From the NCBI GenBank assembly GCA_964406095.1, contig CAYOQJ010000068.1, positions 52,343-116,342 on the forward strand: a stretch of DNA of 64,000 nucleotides, read 5' to 3'. The DNA is from M55B167 sp964406095. GTDB taxonomy: Bacteria > Verrucomicrobiota > Kiritimatiellia > RFP12 > UBA1067. Every line of letters begins with the position of its first letter. The stretch's first letter is position 1. Below, piece after piece: positions 25,018 to 34,408 of this stretch. The notes beneath the pieces were generated by a model. That model did not search any database. It had not been told where the DNA came from and was given only the letters and a program-made list of their open reading frames with translations. The position numbers were made by a program, and so were the translations under genes.

Positions 25018-25725
25018 ATGCAATTACCGGATGACAGAGAGAGCGGGTGGTCGGCGCGGCGCGGCGGTGTGGTGCCGTCAGCCAGGGGCGCATTCTCGTT
25101 GGTGGAGCTGATGATCGTGGTGGTGATTCTCGGAGCGGTTGTTTCCATCGTCATTCCAATGTTCTCCTACAGCGAAAAGCAGGCGAAGAGTGATGCCGTG
25201 CTTGCGGAGATGCGTGCCGTGCAGGAGGCTTTCATCGATTACTACAGCGACAACATGCCCGATCGTGCGGCGTTGGAGGAGTTTGCCAGCTATGGTCTTT
25301 CGGCTCTCTGTGTGAGGGCATTGAACGGCTCGCCGCCGATAGAGTTTCAGGCAACCGGGGTTGTCCGCTGGCCCTACGATGCCGCCAACCGGTTGGGGTG
25401 GCGCGGCCCCTATCTGATGCAGGAGGGGACGGTCGAGGTTGATGTGGGGAGTGACGGACAGAAGAGCGCTGGCAATGGCGGAACCCGTATGAGTATCCCG
25501 GTGGTCAAGGATCCCGACGGGGGGCACTACCGCGTGCTGCTGGCCGACGGCAATCAGGGCAAGCTTTCGCTGCTTTACACAGGACGAAGTAACCGGGCGG
25601 GGGATCTCTCGCTGGATTTGCTCGACACCGGGATATCCGATACCAACGGCTTCGGCTGGATCGAGGCGCAGTACGACGACATCGCGGTGAGGCTCACACC
25701 CTTCCGCTCAATGGATTTTGAATGA
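25018..25725 (+). CDS. Type II/IV pseudopilin, minor
   Basis: 235 aa from ATG 25018. An unusually long leader (about 28 residues, Arg/Gly-rich) precedes A-FSLVELMIVVVILGAVVSIV, a class III signal with Ala instead of Gly at -1 and Glu at +5. The ectodomain has a helical stem (KSDAVLAEMRAVQEAFIDYY) and the segment NRLGWRGPYLMQEGTVEVDV as in GspG-like pseudopilins. The stop overlaps the next start (ATGA at 25722). Its place after the hairpin suggests lower expression than the first pseudopilin. A tip or initiator role is inference. Confidence 0.8.
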   Translation: MQLPDDRESGWSARRGGVVPSARGAFSLVELMIVVVILGAVVSIVIPMFSYSEKQAKSDAVLAEMRAVQEAFIDYYSDNMPDRAALEEFASYGLSALCVRALNGSPPIEFQATGVVRWPYDAANRLGWRGPYLMQEGTVEVDVGSDGQKSAGNGGTRMSIPVVKDPDGGHYRVLLADGNQGKLSLLYTGRSNRAGDLSLDLLDTGISDTNGFGWIEAQYDDIAVRLTPFRSMDFE

Positions 25726-27167
25726 TGGTTGTCGAAGCGAGAGCATATTCGGAGAGCTGCCGCTACGGCATGACGTTGATCGAGCTGATCGTGACGCTCA
25801 CGATCCTCGCTGCGGTCGCCTCTATCGCGATTGTCACGCTCTCCGACATGGGACTGACCAGCCGCTACGAAGAGACGGCGCGCCGCGGACAGGCGGCGCA
25901 GAGCGCGGTGATTGGCGAAGGATCCGGACTGAGCCGCTTTGTGAATGATCTCGGACGCTATCCCATGGTGCTGGTTGATGTCCCCGGCGAGAGCGACGAG
26001 GCCGTCAAGGCGCGGCTTGTACGCTGGTACCTTACGGAGCTCTATAACATCGAGGCGGACGACAGCGTGGGCGGCGCAAGGATTGCGGTCTATGACCCGT
26101 CGCAGGCGGCGGCTGTACGTGCGCGCATCTGCTACACGGACGCTGACTACAGCTACGACTTCGATGCCGACGGAACCGCCACTTCGGATCACGACCGCCT
26201 TGTCGCCGCATCGGTGATCGGCTCGCTGCAGATCGCGATGAGAGCTGGCTGGGACGGTCCGTATCTGATCAACCAGTACGAGATTTTCACCGACAACTAC
26301 GGCGAACCGTGGTCGGTCAATTTCGGCACCAATGCGGTCAGAGATGTTTGGGACGGGAATTGGTCCGCCTTCCGTAGAGCCTCCGACGGGAGCATAGAGT
26401 TGGAGATCGCGCCGGAGCAGGGTGCCCTGGTCGTGGCGGTGCGCTCCGATTTCAAGGTGCAGGCCGACGGCGGCGGACTCTTCGAAAAGTCAGATTTTGG
26501 CAGTGTGGCGGAGGAGGAGAGCTACGCGAATGAGATTGAGGATCTGACCTTTCCGTTCTATTCGTCGCGCATGTTCGGCGATCTGACGGTGCGGCTATTG
26601 GTCGAGGACGGCGGCGTGTTCAGACCCGTTGGTTCAGCCCGGACACCGTCGACAAACCGGTACGACCGCGTGCGTGTCCTGCTGTATGTTCCGCTCTGTG
26701 AAAGGGGCATTGCGCCGCAACTTTGCGAAATCGGGGCTTGGTGTGACAGCGGTGCTGTGACCAACAGAGTGGGTGTCCGCTACCGAAGCTGGAATGCCGC
26801 CGGCGCCGCGTATGTCAATCATTACAGCAGCTACGCGTTGGACGGCAACGGCGACTGGCGATTCACGGCGACAGCGCCGGACAGTGCCGGCGCCACCGGC
26901 CCGTTTCCTGATGCAATGCACATGATCCGCACCCGCTGCGAGGTGCGGGGTGTCGGCGCATCGACTGGCATGCCTCCGTGGAGCAGCACGGACGAGGTGA
27001 CCTTCAGCGATGTGCCGGTCGGGCGGCGCAGGTTGTGGGCCTATGTCTACAGCAGCGACGATACCCTCGCCGTAAAAACCGGTGAGCGCTACTCGCCGGT
27101 GCAGAGTGTCGAAATCGGACCGGGGCATAAAGTGGTTGATCTCTACCTCTCGGAGCAGGGTTTCTGA
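25722..27167 (+). CDS. Large pseudopilin with C-terminal beta domain
   Basis: 481 aa with class III signal G-MTLIELIVTLTILAAVASIA (Glu at +5) after a 15-residue leader. The mature part repeats the GWDGPYLINQYEIFTDNYGE pattern of the second pseudopilin, followed from about residue 230 by a beta-rich domain (YDRVRVLLYVPLCERGIAPQ; RRRLWAYVYSSDDTLAVK). At three times the size of ordinary pilins it may form the tip of the fibre or carry adhesive function, an inference. It overlaps the preceding gene by 4 nt and is 72 bp upstream of the GspL/PilM-like gene. Confidence 0.78.
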   Translation: MMVVEARAYSESCRYGMTLIELIVTLTILAAVASIAIVTLSDMGLTSRYEETARRGQAAQSAVIGEGSGLSRFVNDLGRYPMVLVDVPGESDEAVKARLVRWYLTELYNIEADDSVGGARIAVYDPSQAAAVRARICYTDADYSYDFDADGTATSDHDRLVAASVIGSLQIAMRAGWDGPYLINQYEIFTDNYGEPWSVNFGTNAVRDVWDGNWSAFRRASDGSIELEIAPEQGALVVAVRSDFKVQADGGGLFEKSDFGSVAEEESYANEIEDLTFPFYSSRMFGDLTVRLLVEDGGVFRPVGSARTPSTNRYDRVRVLLYVPLCERGIAPQLCEIGAWCDSGAVTNRVGVRYRSWNAAGAAYVNHYSSYALDGNGDWRFTATAPDSAGATGPFPDAMHMIRTRCEVRGVGASTGMPPWSSTDEVTFSDVPVGRRRLWAYVYSSDDTLAVKTGERYSPVQSVEIGPGHKVVDLYLSEQGF

Positions 27168-27239
27168 ACCAACGCGAGGCAATCGCAGAAAGAGCACAAA
27201 GCCGGCAGGTTGAGACTGCGGCAGGAAAGGCGAAGAGCA

Positions 27240-28604
27240 GTGAGCAGAAGAAGAAAGATATCGGTTGGCGGGAGGGTGCTCTGCCTGCTACATGACGGCG
27301 GTCAGTGGCATGCAGGCATACGCCGGGCCAACGGGCGCTGGGAGATACGGCAGGAGCGGACATCCGGTTTCGAAATTCCGCCCGACTCCATACTCGAATG
27401 GGCCGTCGCCCAGGGAGTTCTCAATGTGCGCTTGGCGGTGCCGTGCGAACTACATCAGTTCGAGATGGATGGCGAAGACCTGCTCGTTCTCAATCCTTCC
27501 GAGATATACTCAATGCTCTGTTATGAGTTGGCTGAAAAGAGCGGGATGGATGTTGACAACATTGCTCCCGCCGCGGTGCGCGCTTCCGAACTGGAGATTC
27601 CATCCGACCCCGGACAGATGCTCGGCGGGGCGCTCGACCGTTCGCTGGTGGCCGGTTTTCACGATATCTTCAACCGCTATGGTATGAAATTCGAAGGTGT
27701 CTCTTCCCTGCAGGGGCTTCTGCTGGCCCGTCATGTGGACGACCGGCGCGACCCGCGCGAAGCGCTGATGTTCTTCGGCGAACGAGAGTCGTTCATCTGC
27801 GGCATACCCAGGGATGATCCGACCAGCTTATACCGCACGATCCCCGTGGGGCATCCCGGACGTAGCCGCTCGGAGGAGTACGAGCGGCGCATCGAGCGCC
27901 GAATCAAAGGATTCAGCGGCGGCACGCTGAATATTGTCGCTCCTGAGATGGTGCTCGAAGAGTGTCGGTCGTATGTTGTGTCGATCCTCGGAGGCGATAT
28001 CCGCGCCACTCCGCTGAAGGAGACAGTGCCTGACATAATGCAGCTTCTTGCCGGTGCGCGTCGCTACATGCTGGAGGGTCCGGTCGCCCTGACCGGACTG
28101 CCCCCGAAGGCGCGGGACGACAAATTCACCGGCGGAGTCATCTGCTTCTGGTCCATCTTTCTGACGACGCTGGTTCTGGGCGGTCTGTTCGGCTTCAAAT
28201 CCCGTCAGAAGCACTCTCTGACGAAGCTGCGCGAGGATATTCGCAATCTCGAACAGCGGCAGCGGGCGGCGGAAGCCGCATTCAAGAGTGCCGAGCGGGA
28301 GATAGACGGATTGAAGAAGCTGCATGCTTTTCTGGGAAATGAGCCGCAGAAGGTCGACCGCCGCTTCACCGAGATACTCGTGGCTCTTAGCCAGACTCTG
28401 CCGCACTACAGCCGGATCACCGATATCTATCAGAGCAAAGACCGCACCGTTGTGACGGGTATAACCCTGTGGCCGCAGGAGTTGAGCGAGTTTTCGGTTG
28501 AGCTTCAGAGAAAGCTCGGCGAGTTCGGAGTGACTGTTGTCCCCAAGACGACCGCTCCGGTGCCCGGATCTGAATCCACTCTCTTCGTCATGGAGATTCT
28601 GTAA
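27240..28604 (+). CDS. GspL/PilM-PilN-like inner-membrane assembly protein
   Basis: 454 aa from GTG 27240, 10 nt after AGGAAAGG; in-frame TTG 27210 is the alternative. Residues 1-290 look like an actin-fold cytoplasmic domain (LAVPCELHQFEMDGEDLL, SLVAGFHDIFNRYGMKFEGV). One TM lies at about 298-318, then a coiled coil (LREDIRNLEQRQRAAEAAFK) and a ferredoxin-like periplasmic domain. So PilM and PilN functions are joined in one chain, as in GspL. It would couple the GspE ATPase to the periplasmic platform. The stop and the next start share one base (TAATG). Confidence 0.72.
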   Translation: MSRRRKISVGGRVLCLLHDGGQWHAGIRRANGRWEIRQERTSGFEIPPDSILEWAVAQGVLNVRLAVPCELHQFEMDGEDLLVLNPSEIYSMLCYELAEKSGMDVDNIAPAAVRASELEIPSDPGQMLGGALDRSLVAGFHDIFNRYGMKFEGVSSLQGLLLARHVDDRRDPREALMFFGERESFICGIPRDDPTSLYRTIPVGHPGRSRSEEYERRIERRIKGFSGGTLNIVAPEMVLEECRSYVVSILGGDIRATPLKETVPDIMQLLAGARRYMLEGPVALTGLPPKARDDKFTGGVICFWSIFLTTLVLGGLFGFKSRQKHSLTKLREDIRNLEQRQRAAEAAFKSAEREIDGLKKLHAFLGNEPQKVDRRFTEILVALSQTLPHYSRITDIYQSKDRTVVTGITLWPQELSEFSVELQRKLGEFGVTVVPKTTAPVPGSESTLFVMEIL

Positions 28605-29275
28605 TGTATGCCGTGAAAAGACAGTTCAGAATATGGGGACACGAGATCGCCCTGGCCTGGGGCAAGGTCGGCTTCTTCGGGCGCGTGTTCATCGGCGCCG
28701 GTGTCAGCCTAGGGATGGCCTACGGCACGGTTAGATATGTTATTAAGCCTCTCAACATGGATATCGCCGAGTTGAGCAAGGGGCTTGTCGTGCCGTCCAA
28801 TCTTGACCCCGAGAGGGATGAGCAGATCATGATGCACGGCGACCGCACCAAGAACCTCCAGTCCAGCATCGCCGACTGGCGCAGGCGCGTCGATACCTAC
28901 AGAAAGCAGGCCGAGCATCTCGACCCCGGCGCGCACTTGACGGTTGTCGCATCGGTCAAGAGTATCATGGAGCGTTGCGGCATGACGCTGATTTCTGAGA
29001 CGCTGCATCTTCCCCCTGCGTCAGCGCGGGGCAGGGCGCGCAGCGGGAGCGCACCCCCAGCCGCGCTCGCCGATACAGGGCCGATGGCCCGATTCACTCA
29101 CCACTATGAGACACAGGGCAGTTTCCGCCAGATACAGGCATTCTTGCTGCTGGTTGAGAAACTGCCCTGGCGCGCGCAACTGCGCGATCTCTCCGTCAGA
29201 GAGGCGGCGGGCAGTGCCGAACGTCTCTCGTTCAAATTCACCCTCGATATTTTTTATTTAAAGGAGAGGAAGTGA
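28604..29275 (+). CDS. PilO/GspM-like inner-membrane platform protein
   Basis: 223 aa: short cytoplasmic N-terminus, one TM at about 25-47 (FIGAGVSLGMAYGTVRYVI), a coiled-coil stretch (LQSSIADWRRRVDTYRKQAE) and a small C-terminal alpha/beta domain after an Ala/Gly/Pro linker. Identification rests on topology, size and position between the GspL-like and GspE genes more than on sequence motifs. PilO/GspM pairs with PilN/GspL to align the secretin and platform. Confidence 0.65.
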   Translation: MYAVKRQFRIWGHEIALAWGKVGFFGRVFIGAGVSLGMAYGTVRYVIKPLNMDIAELSKGLVVPSNLDPERDEQIMMHGDRTKNLQSSIADWRRRVDTYRKQAEHLDPGAHLTVVASVKSIMERCGMTLISETLHLPPASARGRARSGSAPPAALADTGPMARFTHHYETQGSFRQIQAFLLLVEKLPWRAQLRDLSVREAAGSAERLSFKFTLDIFYLKERK

Positions 29276-29279
29276 GGCA

Positions 29280-30773
29280 GTGACCGCACCGATCAATATT
29301 GATTTGCGCAAGATCAGCATATCCCCGGAGATCGCCAAAGTGCTTAGTGCGTCGATGGCGCGCAGGCTGGGCGTGCTGCCGATCGCCCGCCGTTGTCAGG
29401 AGGAGGAAGAGCAGTTGATCGTCGCCTTTCGCAACTACGAGGGCGAGAGCGAAAATGACCGGATGGAGAGCATTCTCGATGCGCTTGAGCAGATTGAGGA
29501 TGCATTCGGAGAGCGCGTGGTTCCCTGCTTCGCGGAGCAGACCGATCTTTTCGACCGGCTTCACAGACGGATATACCCGAAACGGCTGGCTGAGGGCGGA
29601 GTGATGGGCAGCGAGGCACTCTTTCACGAAATCGTCACGACAGCCCTCGTCCAGCGCGCATCCGACATTCATGTTGATGCCGAAGAGGCGGGGGCCGTCG
29701 TGCGGCTGCGCGTCGATGGCAGAATGCTGGATCTGCGGCAGCTGGACGATCAGGAGCTGTCGGAGCTGATCGCCGTGATTAAGCTGAACGCCGATCTCGA
29801 CATTGCCGAACGCCGCACACCGCTGGACGGCGCCATCGCGCTGCAGCTCGAAGGCGACGAGGTTTCCATGCGCGTGGCCACGATTCCCACGCTGAACGGC
29901 GAACATATCACACTGCGCATCCTGGCGGACAGCGCCTCGGAGAATCTCACCCGTCTCGATGACCTGTGCATGAGCGAACGGCATCTCGCTCTTCTGAAGC
30001 GCGCGGTCGGGGTGGCGAACGGCATCGTGCTGGTTTCTGGACCGACCGGTTCCGGCAAGACAACGACACTCTACGCGGTGCTGCGCCACCTGCGCGATCT
30101 CGGCGGTCGCCATATCATCAGCATCGAAAATCCCGTCGAGATGCCGCTGCCAGGAATCACGCAGGTGAAGATCGACGAGGGCGGCGACCGCGTGACCTTC
30201 AACAAAGCGCTGCGTTCGGTGCTGCGCCACGACCCCGACGTGGTGTTGATCGGCGAAATTCGCGACGAGGAGACCGCCGACATAGCGGTTCGCGCCGCGC
30301 TGACCGGCCATCTGGTTCTCTCGACCGTGCATACCAACGATGCCGTCGGCGTGGTAACCCGCTTGCTGGATCTGGGGCTTCCCGGTTATCTGGTGGCGGC
30401 GACTCTGCGGCTGATTATGGCGCAGCGTCTGGTGCGCCGCCCAAGTCCGTACGCTCTGCAGTGGCGCCGCGCCTCCGAGGAGGAGTGCATTTTCATGGGG
30501 TGCGATCCGTCGGATGCCCCTGAACTGCCGTGTCCGGGCGCATCGGCACTCGATGGCAACACCGGTTACGCCGGGCGTGCGGCGATTTACGAGATGGTGC
30601 CGTTCGATTCGCGCTTTCGTTCGTTGCTGTTACAGCGAGCGAGCGAAGAGCAGATGGCGAATTATGTTTTCAACGAATGCGGTCATCCGAACATGCGACA
30701 GGACGGAATTGCGAAGGTTCTCAGTGGTATAACCACACTGGACGAGGTTAAAGCGGTTACGGCGGTGTTTTGA
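29280..30773 (+). CDS. GspE/PilB-type assembly ATPase
   Basis: 497 aa from GTG 29280. The N-terminal domain (1-110) is divergent; the ATPase core shows ASDIHVDAEEAGAVVRLRVD, Walker A GPTGSGKTTT (254-263), Asp box, Walker B VVLIGEIRDEETADIA and the His box GHLVLSTVHTND. The usual zinc tetracysteine is reduced: only CIFMGC and one later Cys remain before GYAGRAAIYEMV. It powers assembly of the pseudopilus/pilus at the inner membrane with GspF and the GspL-like protein. Ends 91 bp before gspF. Confidence 0.93.
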   Translation: MTAPINIDLRKISISPEIAKVLSASMARRLGVLPIARRCQEEEEQLIVAFRNYEGESENDRMESILDALEQIEDAFGERVVPCFAEQTDLFDRLHRRIYPKRLAEGGVMGSEALFHEIVTTALVQRASDIHVDAEEAGAVVRLRVDGRMLDLRQLDDQELSELIAVIKLNADLDIAERRTPLDGAIALQLEGDEVSMRVATIPTLNGEHITLRILADSASENLTRLDDLCMSERHLALLKRAVGVANGIVLVSGPTGSGKTTTLYAVLRHLRDLGGRHIISIENPVEMPLPGITQVKIDEGGDRVTFNKALRSVLRHDPDVVLIGEIRDEETADIAVRAALTGHLVLSTVHTNDAVGVVTRLLDLGLPGYLVAATLRLIMAQRLVRRPSPYALQWRRASEEECIFMGCDPSDAPELPCPGASALDGNTGYAGRAAIYEMVPFDSRFRSLLLQRASEEQMANYVFNECGHPNMRQDGIAKVLSGITTLDEVKAVTAVF

Positions 30774-30864
30774 TATCAACGTTATCAGCGGTTTAAAAAA
30801 ACAGCAATGCAATGACTTTCGTGGTAAAAAAAAGCTTTAGAATTAATTGAGGGTTGAATAAAAA

Positions 30865-32109
30865 ATGGCAATTTTCAGATACAAAGGGATGCAGCGGGGT
30901 AAGAGAGTCTCCGGTTTTCTCTCGCAGGAGGACAACCGGACTGCCGCTAGGATGCTGCGCTCTAATCAGATCCGCATCACCAGACTGATTGAATTCGAGG
31001 AGCGTGAGATCGAGCGCTATTCGGAACTTACGGTGCGCCCGGGATGGGAGAAACTGCTTCTGATGGTGATGGTTGGCGGCGGAAGCCCCGGACGCGCCTT
31101 GGCGCAGATCGCTTCGCTTCTCAAAGCAGGCGTGCCGATCATGAAGGCGCTGCAACTGACGGCCCGGCTGTCGCCCTGCCTCATCAAGCGCAGCCTCTAC
31201 TGCGTGGCCAACCATCTTTCGGGAGGTGTCTCTCTGCATATGCTGATGCGGCGCGAGATGCCCTTCCTGAATGACGTGACGTTCAATCTGATTGCCGTGG
31301 GCGAAGCCAACGGCACGCTGGAGGATATGTTCACTTACGCGGCCGGTCTGCTTGAGCACCGGCGCAAGGTGAAACTGGAACTCATGCAGGCGATGAGCTA
31401 CCCGGCCGTCGTCATTATAGCGGCGGGCGGCGCGATGTACTTCATGATGGAAAAAGTGATCCCGAAGATACTCAAGTTTCTCACGGCACGCAGTGTGCCC
31501 CTGCCCGCGATCACGCAGAATCTGATCAAGAGCGTGGACTTTCTCAGTACCTACGGCGGCTGGCTGGCGGCTTCGCCCTTCATCATCGCTGCGGCGATCT
31601 ATGTGCTGCGCCGCTCCGAGGTTTTCCGCCGGGGCATGGATCGGGCTGTGCTGCACATTCCCTTCTTCGGCAAAATGGCCGGTTCGGCGGCGAATGCGAT
31701 GTGGTCGCGCACCCTCGGCGTGCTGATGCACAGCGGCATCAATCTTGTCCAGGCGTTGCAGCTCACCTCGGAGACGATGGGTAACCAGTATCTGCGCCAG
31801 CAGTTTCAGTGGGTGCGGGAACTGACGAAGCAGGGGCATCCGCTCTCGACCGGGGTGCGGGTCACCGCGATCACCCATGTTTGTCCGCTGGCGGAGGCGA
31901 TGCTTAGAATCGGAGAGAACACCGGCCTGATCGATCAGAACCTTTCCGATCTGGCCCGTTTCTATCAGGAGGATTTGCAGCGACGGCTGGCTCTGCTGGG
32001 CAAGCTGATCGAGCCGGCGCTGTTTGTGATTGTCGGCGGCATGGTCGCGTTTGTCTACATCGGGTTTTTCCTGGGACTGATGGCTCTCTCCCGCCGCAGC
32101 GGGGGGTAG
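30865..32109 (+). CDS. GspF/PilC-type inner-membrane platform protein
   Basis: 414 aa. N-terminal FRYKGMQRGKRVSGFLSQED is the usual short domain, followed by two GspF repeats, each a helical cytoplasmic bundle (ALAQIASLLKAGVPIMKALQ; WSRTLGVLMHSGINLVQALQ) plus TM helices at about 175-195, 225-250 and 385-410. It forms the rotor or base on which GspE acts. The 91 bp before it contain a T/A-rich spacer; otherwise it follows operon order. Confidence 0.92.
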   Translation: MAIFRYKGMQRGKRVSGFLSQEDNRTAARMLRSNQIRITRLIEFEEREIERYSELTVRPGWEKLLLMVMVGGGSPGRALAQIASLLKAGVPIMKALQLTARLSPCLIKRSLYCVANHLSGGVSLHMLMRREMPFLNDVTFNLIAVGEANGTLEDMFTYAAGLLEHRRKVKLELMQAMSYPAVVIIAAGGAMYFMMEKVIPKILKFLTARSVPLPAITQNLIKSVDFLSTYGGWLAASPFIIAAAIYVLRRSEVFRRGMDRAVLHIPFFGKMAGSAANAMWSRTLGVLMHSGINLVQALQLTSETMGNQYLRQQFQWVRELTKQGHPLSTGVRVTAITHVCPLAEAMLRIGENTGLIDQNLSDLARFYQEDLQRRLALLGKLIEPALFVIVGGMVAFVYIGFFLGLMALSRRSGG

Positions 32110-32199
32110 AGCGTGCGGTTGATCATCGAGCCACTCGAGTATGTCGGTTGAATTGATCACACTGGGCTGGAAAACGTTAATAAATTGGAAGGGGAAATT

Positions 32200-32691
32200 A
32201 TGAGAATAACAAAATTGCTGACAGGGTTGTTGCTTTTCTTTCTCGCCATGCCGACGCTGGCGGAAACGAATCGAGTTGCCGGGGCTGAGTCTGCCCCGGC
32301 ACCGGCGGAGGAAGACCGCATCATGGAGCTGCTGACCAGCGGAAGTGATCCGTTCCGTCTTGAGCGGAGCGGAGGAACTGATACAGCCGCATCCAATCTC
32401 GGTCAGATGGATGTGACCCGGATAACATCGGTCGTCGCGGTGAAGGGCATTCTGTCGCTTGAAGGCTCCGATCCTCGATCCATGATCGCCGTGGGCGGCG
32501 GCTCCGTGCAGATGGTCGTCAGGGACGATCTGATCCTTCTGCCGACCCCGGCGCAGGGCGTTAAGCCCGTCAAAGGTGTTGGGGCGGTTTCCGCGCCGAA
32601 GACGAAATATCTGATTGTGCGGGAGATTACGCGGGACAGCGTCATTGTGGCACCGGAGCAGCGTCCGCAGGAGATGATTAAAATTCAATAG
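32200..32691 (+). CDS. GspC/PilP-like periplasmic linker protein
   Basis: 163 aa from ATG 32200 with AAGGGGA upstream. Signal peptide about 1-21 (LLLFFLAMPTLA), a Pro/Ala-rich linker, DPFRLE, and a small beta domain (AVKGILSLEGSDPRSMIAVG; YLIVREITRDSVIV) resembling the HR domain of PilP/GspC, which docks on the secretin. Without a TM helix it fits PilP better. Call rests on domain shape and its position 7 bp before the secretin gene. Confidence 0.6.
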   Translation: MRITKLLTGLLLFFLAMPTLAETNRVAGAESAPAPAEEDRIMELLTSGSDPFRLERSGGTDTAASNLGQMDVTRITSVVAVKGILSLEGSDPRSMIAVGGGSVQMVVRDDLILLPTPAQGVKPVKGVGAVSAPKTKYLIVREITRDSVIVAPEQRPQEMIKIQ

Positions 32692-32698
32692 GAGCGCC

Positions 32699-34408
32699 AT
32701 GAAAAAAACATTGCTGTTATTTGCTTTCACCGGACTGAATTTCGCGACGGCCGATTTAACGCGGCGAGTGGATACCTTCTCGTTCTCCGATGCCGAACTG
32801 AAGGATGTCGTGCGGTTGGTCGCCACCGTTTCGGGCTTTCCCGTAGTCTGCACTCCTGATGCATCGAAGAAGGTGGTTTCGATCTATTTCAACGACACCA
32901 CCCTCGAAGCTGCGCTGCAGGCGATGTGTCGCGCGAATGGTCTTTTCATGACGGTTTCTCCCGAAGAGGTGGCCATCATCTCGACGATCGAGCAGCATAT
33001 CGCGTCACAGGCGCTTTACGCCGGCGACTACATGGAGACTGTCACCGTCAAATATCCGTCGGTGCTGGATGTGGGCGACACGTTGAAGGGGCTGTTCCGC
33101 GAACGGATTGTCTGGGAACGCCCCGATGACGAGGATATCGATACTGCGTATCAGATCGATCAGGCGCTGGAACGTATGCAGTTGCTGACCTCGCGCAGTC
33201 AGTTCGACTCTTTCGCGCACAACCAGGAGATGTCGCGTTCGACATCACGGTCTTCATCGCGCTCGCGTAATACCATGCGCGGGAGCGATGAGGTCCGGCA
33301 GATACGGGACTTGCAATCCGGTGAGCAGTACCAAATCGACCGCCTTGCCAGTCAGGCGCTGAGTGGCGATCTGCAAGATGCGCCCTCCTCCGCGCTGATC
33401 TATATCACCTCCCTGCCCGAGGTCAATACGCTGCTGATACGCTCCAGCGACCGTTCGGCCGTCCAGCTTGTTAAGAAGGCGGTCGAGGAGATCGACAAAC
33501 CCCGCGGTCAGGTGCTGCTGCGCGTTTCGGTGCTGGCGGTGTCTCTCAACGACTCCGAGGATACCGGAGTCGAGTGGCTGATGGAGAGGGGGGACGCCTC
33601 GATCGGCTTCGCCGATGCGCCGATTCAGTCGTTATCGGACAGCCTCTCGGATTACACGATCAACGCGCCGGTGGCGAGCGTGATCTCGGAGCATATCAAG
33701 GTGCGGCTCAAGGCTCTCAAGAAGGAGGAGCGGCTGAAAGGGCTGGCCAATCCCTCGATTCTGGTGGCGGATAACGAGGCGGCGAATGTGTTTATCGGAC
33801 GAGAGGCCAAGTTCCTGAACCAGATCGTGCCGGGAACGGTGGTGAACACCGACGGGGGCATTACGACAACCGATCCGACCCCGGAGTTCATCGACCGCAA
33901 CATCGGACTCTCCCTGCTGATCACTCCGCGTGTGCATGCCGACCACAGCGTCACTTTGCGCATCATGCAGGAGCGCACCCGCGTCGAGGACAATCTGCGC
34001 GAGATCGACTACGGTGCCGACAGGCCGATTAAGGTGCAGGACATCGACCAGGAGGTGGTGACCAGCACACTGGTGGCGGAGAATGACTCGCTGGTCGTGC
34101 TTGGCGGACTGATAACAGAGTCGACAGTCGAGACGGAGAGAGGCGTTCCCTTCCTCAAGGAGATTCCCTGGCTCGGCGCTCTTGTCCGGAGCAAAGGCAG
34201 GACTGAGAAGCGCGAGGAGCTGATGGTCGTCGTGCGCCCCTATGTCATCGCCGCGCCCGGCGATGTTGAACGCACCTCGCGCAGGGTTCTCGATCAGCTG
34301 AAGATCAGAGAGGACGCGAGCGATGAGCTCTCGCTGCTGGATGATATTGAGTTAAGGGAACTCTCTGCGCCGGAGACGGAAACGGAGGATAAAGACGATG
34401 CTGAATGA
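32699..34408 (+). CDS. Secretin (GspD/PilQ family)
   Basis: 569 aa with AGGAGC before ATG 32699 and a signal peptide of about 18 residues. An STN/N0-like domain (FSFSDAELKDVVRLVATVSG), an N1-like KH domain ending EEIDKPRGQVLLRV, and the secretin core (VEWLMERGD; LKGLANPSILVADNEAANVF; SLVVLGGLITESTVETERGV; PFLKEIPWLGALVRSKG). A Ser/Arg-rich insert at residues 178-197 is unusual. The last 50 residues are strongly acidic and could be the S-domain or pilotin-binding tail. Forms the outer-membrane ring. Overlaps pilT by 11 nt. Confidence 0.92.
   Translation: MKKTLLLFAFTGLNFATADLTRRVDTFSFSDAELKDVVRLVATVSGFPVVCTPDASKKVVSIYFNDTTLEAALQAMCRANGLFMTVSPEEVAIISTIEQHIASQALYAGDYMETVTVKYPSVLDVGDTLKGLFRERIVWERPDDEDIDTAYQIDQALERMQLLTSRSQFDSFAHNQEMSRSTSRSSSRSRNTMRGSDEVRQIRDLQSGEQYQIDRLASQALSGDLQDAPSSALIYITSLPEVNTLLIRSSDRSAVQLVKKAVEEIDKPRGQVLLRVSVLAVSLNDSEDTGVEWLMERGDASIGFADAPIQSLSDSLSDYTINAPVASVISEHIKVRLKALKKEERLKGLANPSILVADNEAANVFIGREAKFLNQIVPGTVVNTDGGITTTDPTPEFIDRNIGLSLLITPRVHADHSVTLRIMQERTRVEDNLREIDYGADRPIKVQDIDQEVVTSTLVAENDSLVVLGGLITESTVETERGVPFLKEIPWLGALVRSKGRTEKREELMVVVRPYVIAAPGDVERTSRRVLDQLKIREDASDELSLLDDIELRELSAPETETEDKDDAE

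Noticed and set aside
29238..30332. A 364-codon minus-strand open frame
   Set aside because: Antisense to the GspE ATPase core, whose motifs are unmistakable; no domain or ribosome site.
30793..32853. A 686-codon open frame on the minus strand
   Set aside because: It is antisense to the clear gspF and pilP-like genes, has no recognisable domain, and is His/Gln/Arg-rich as expected for a shadow of a G+C-rich gene.
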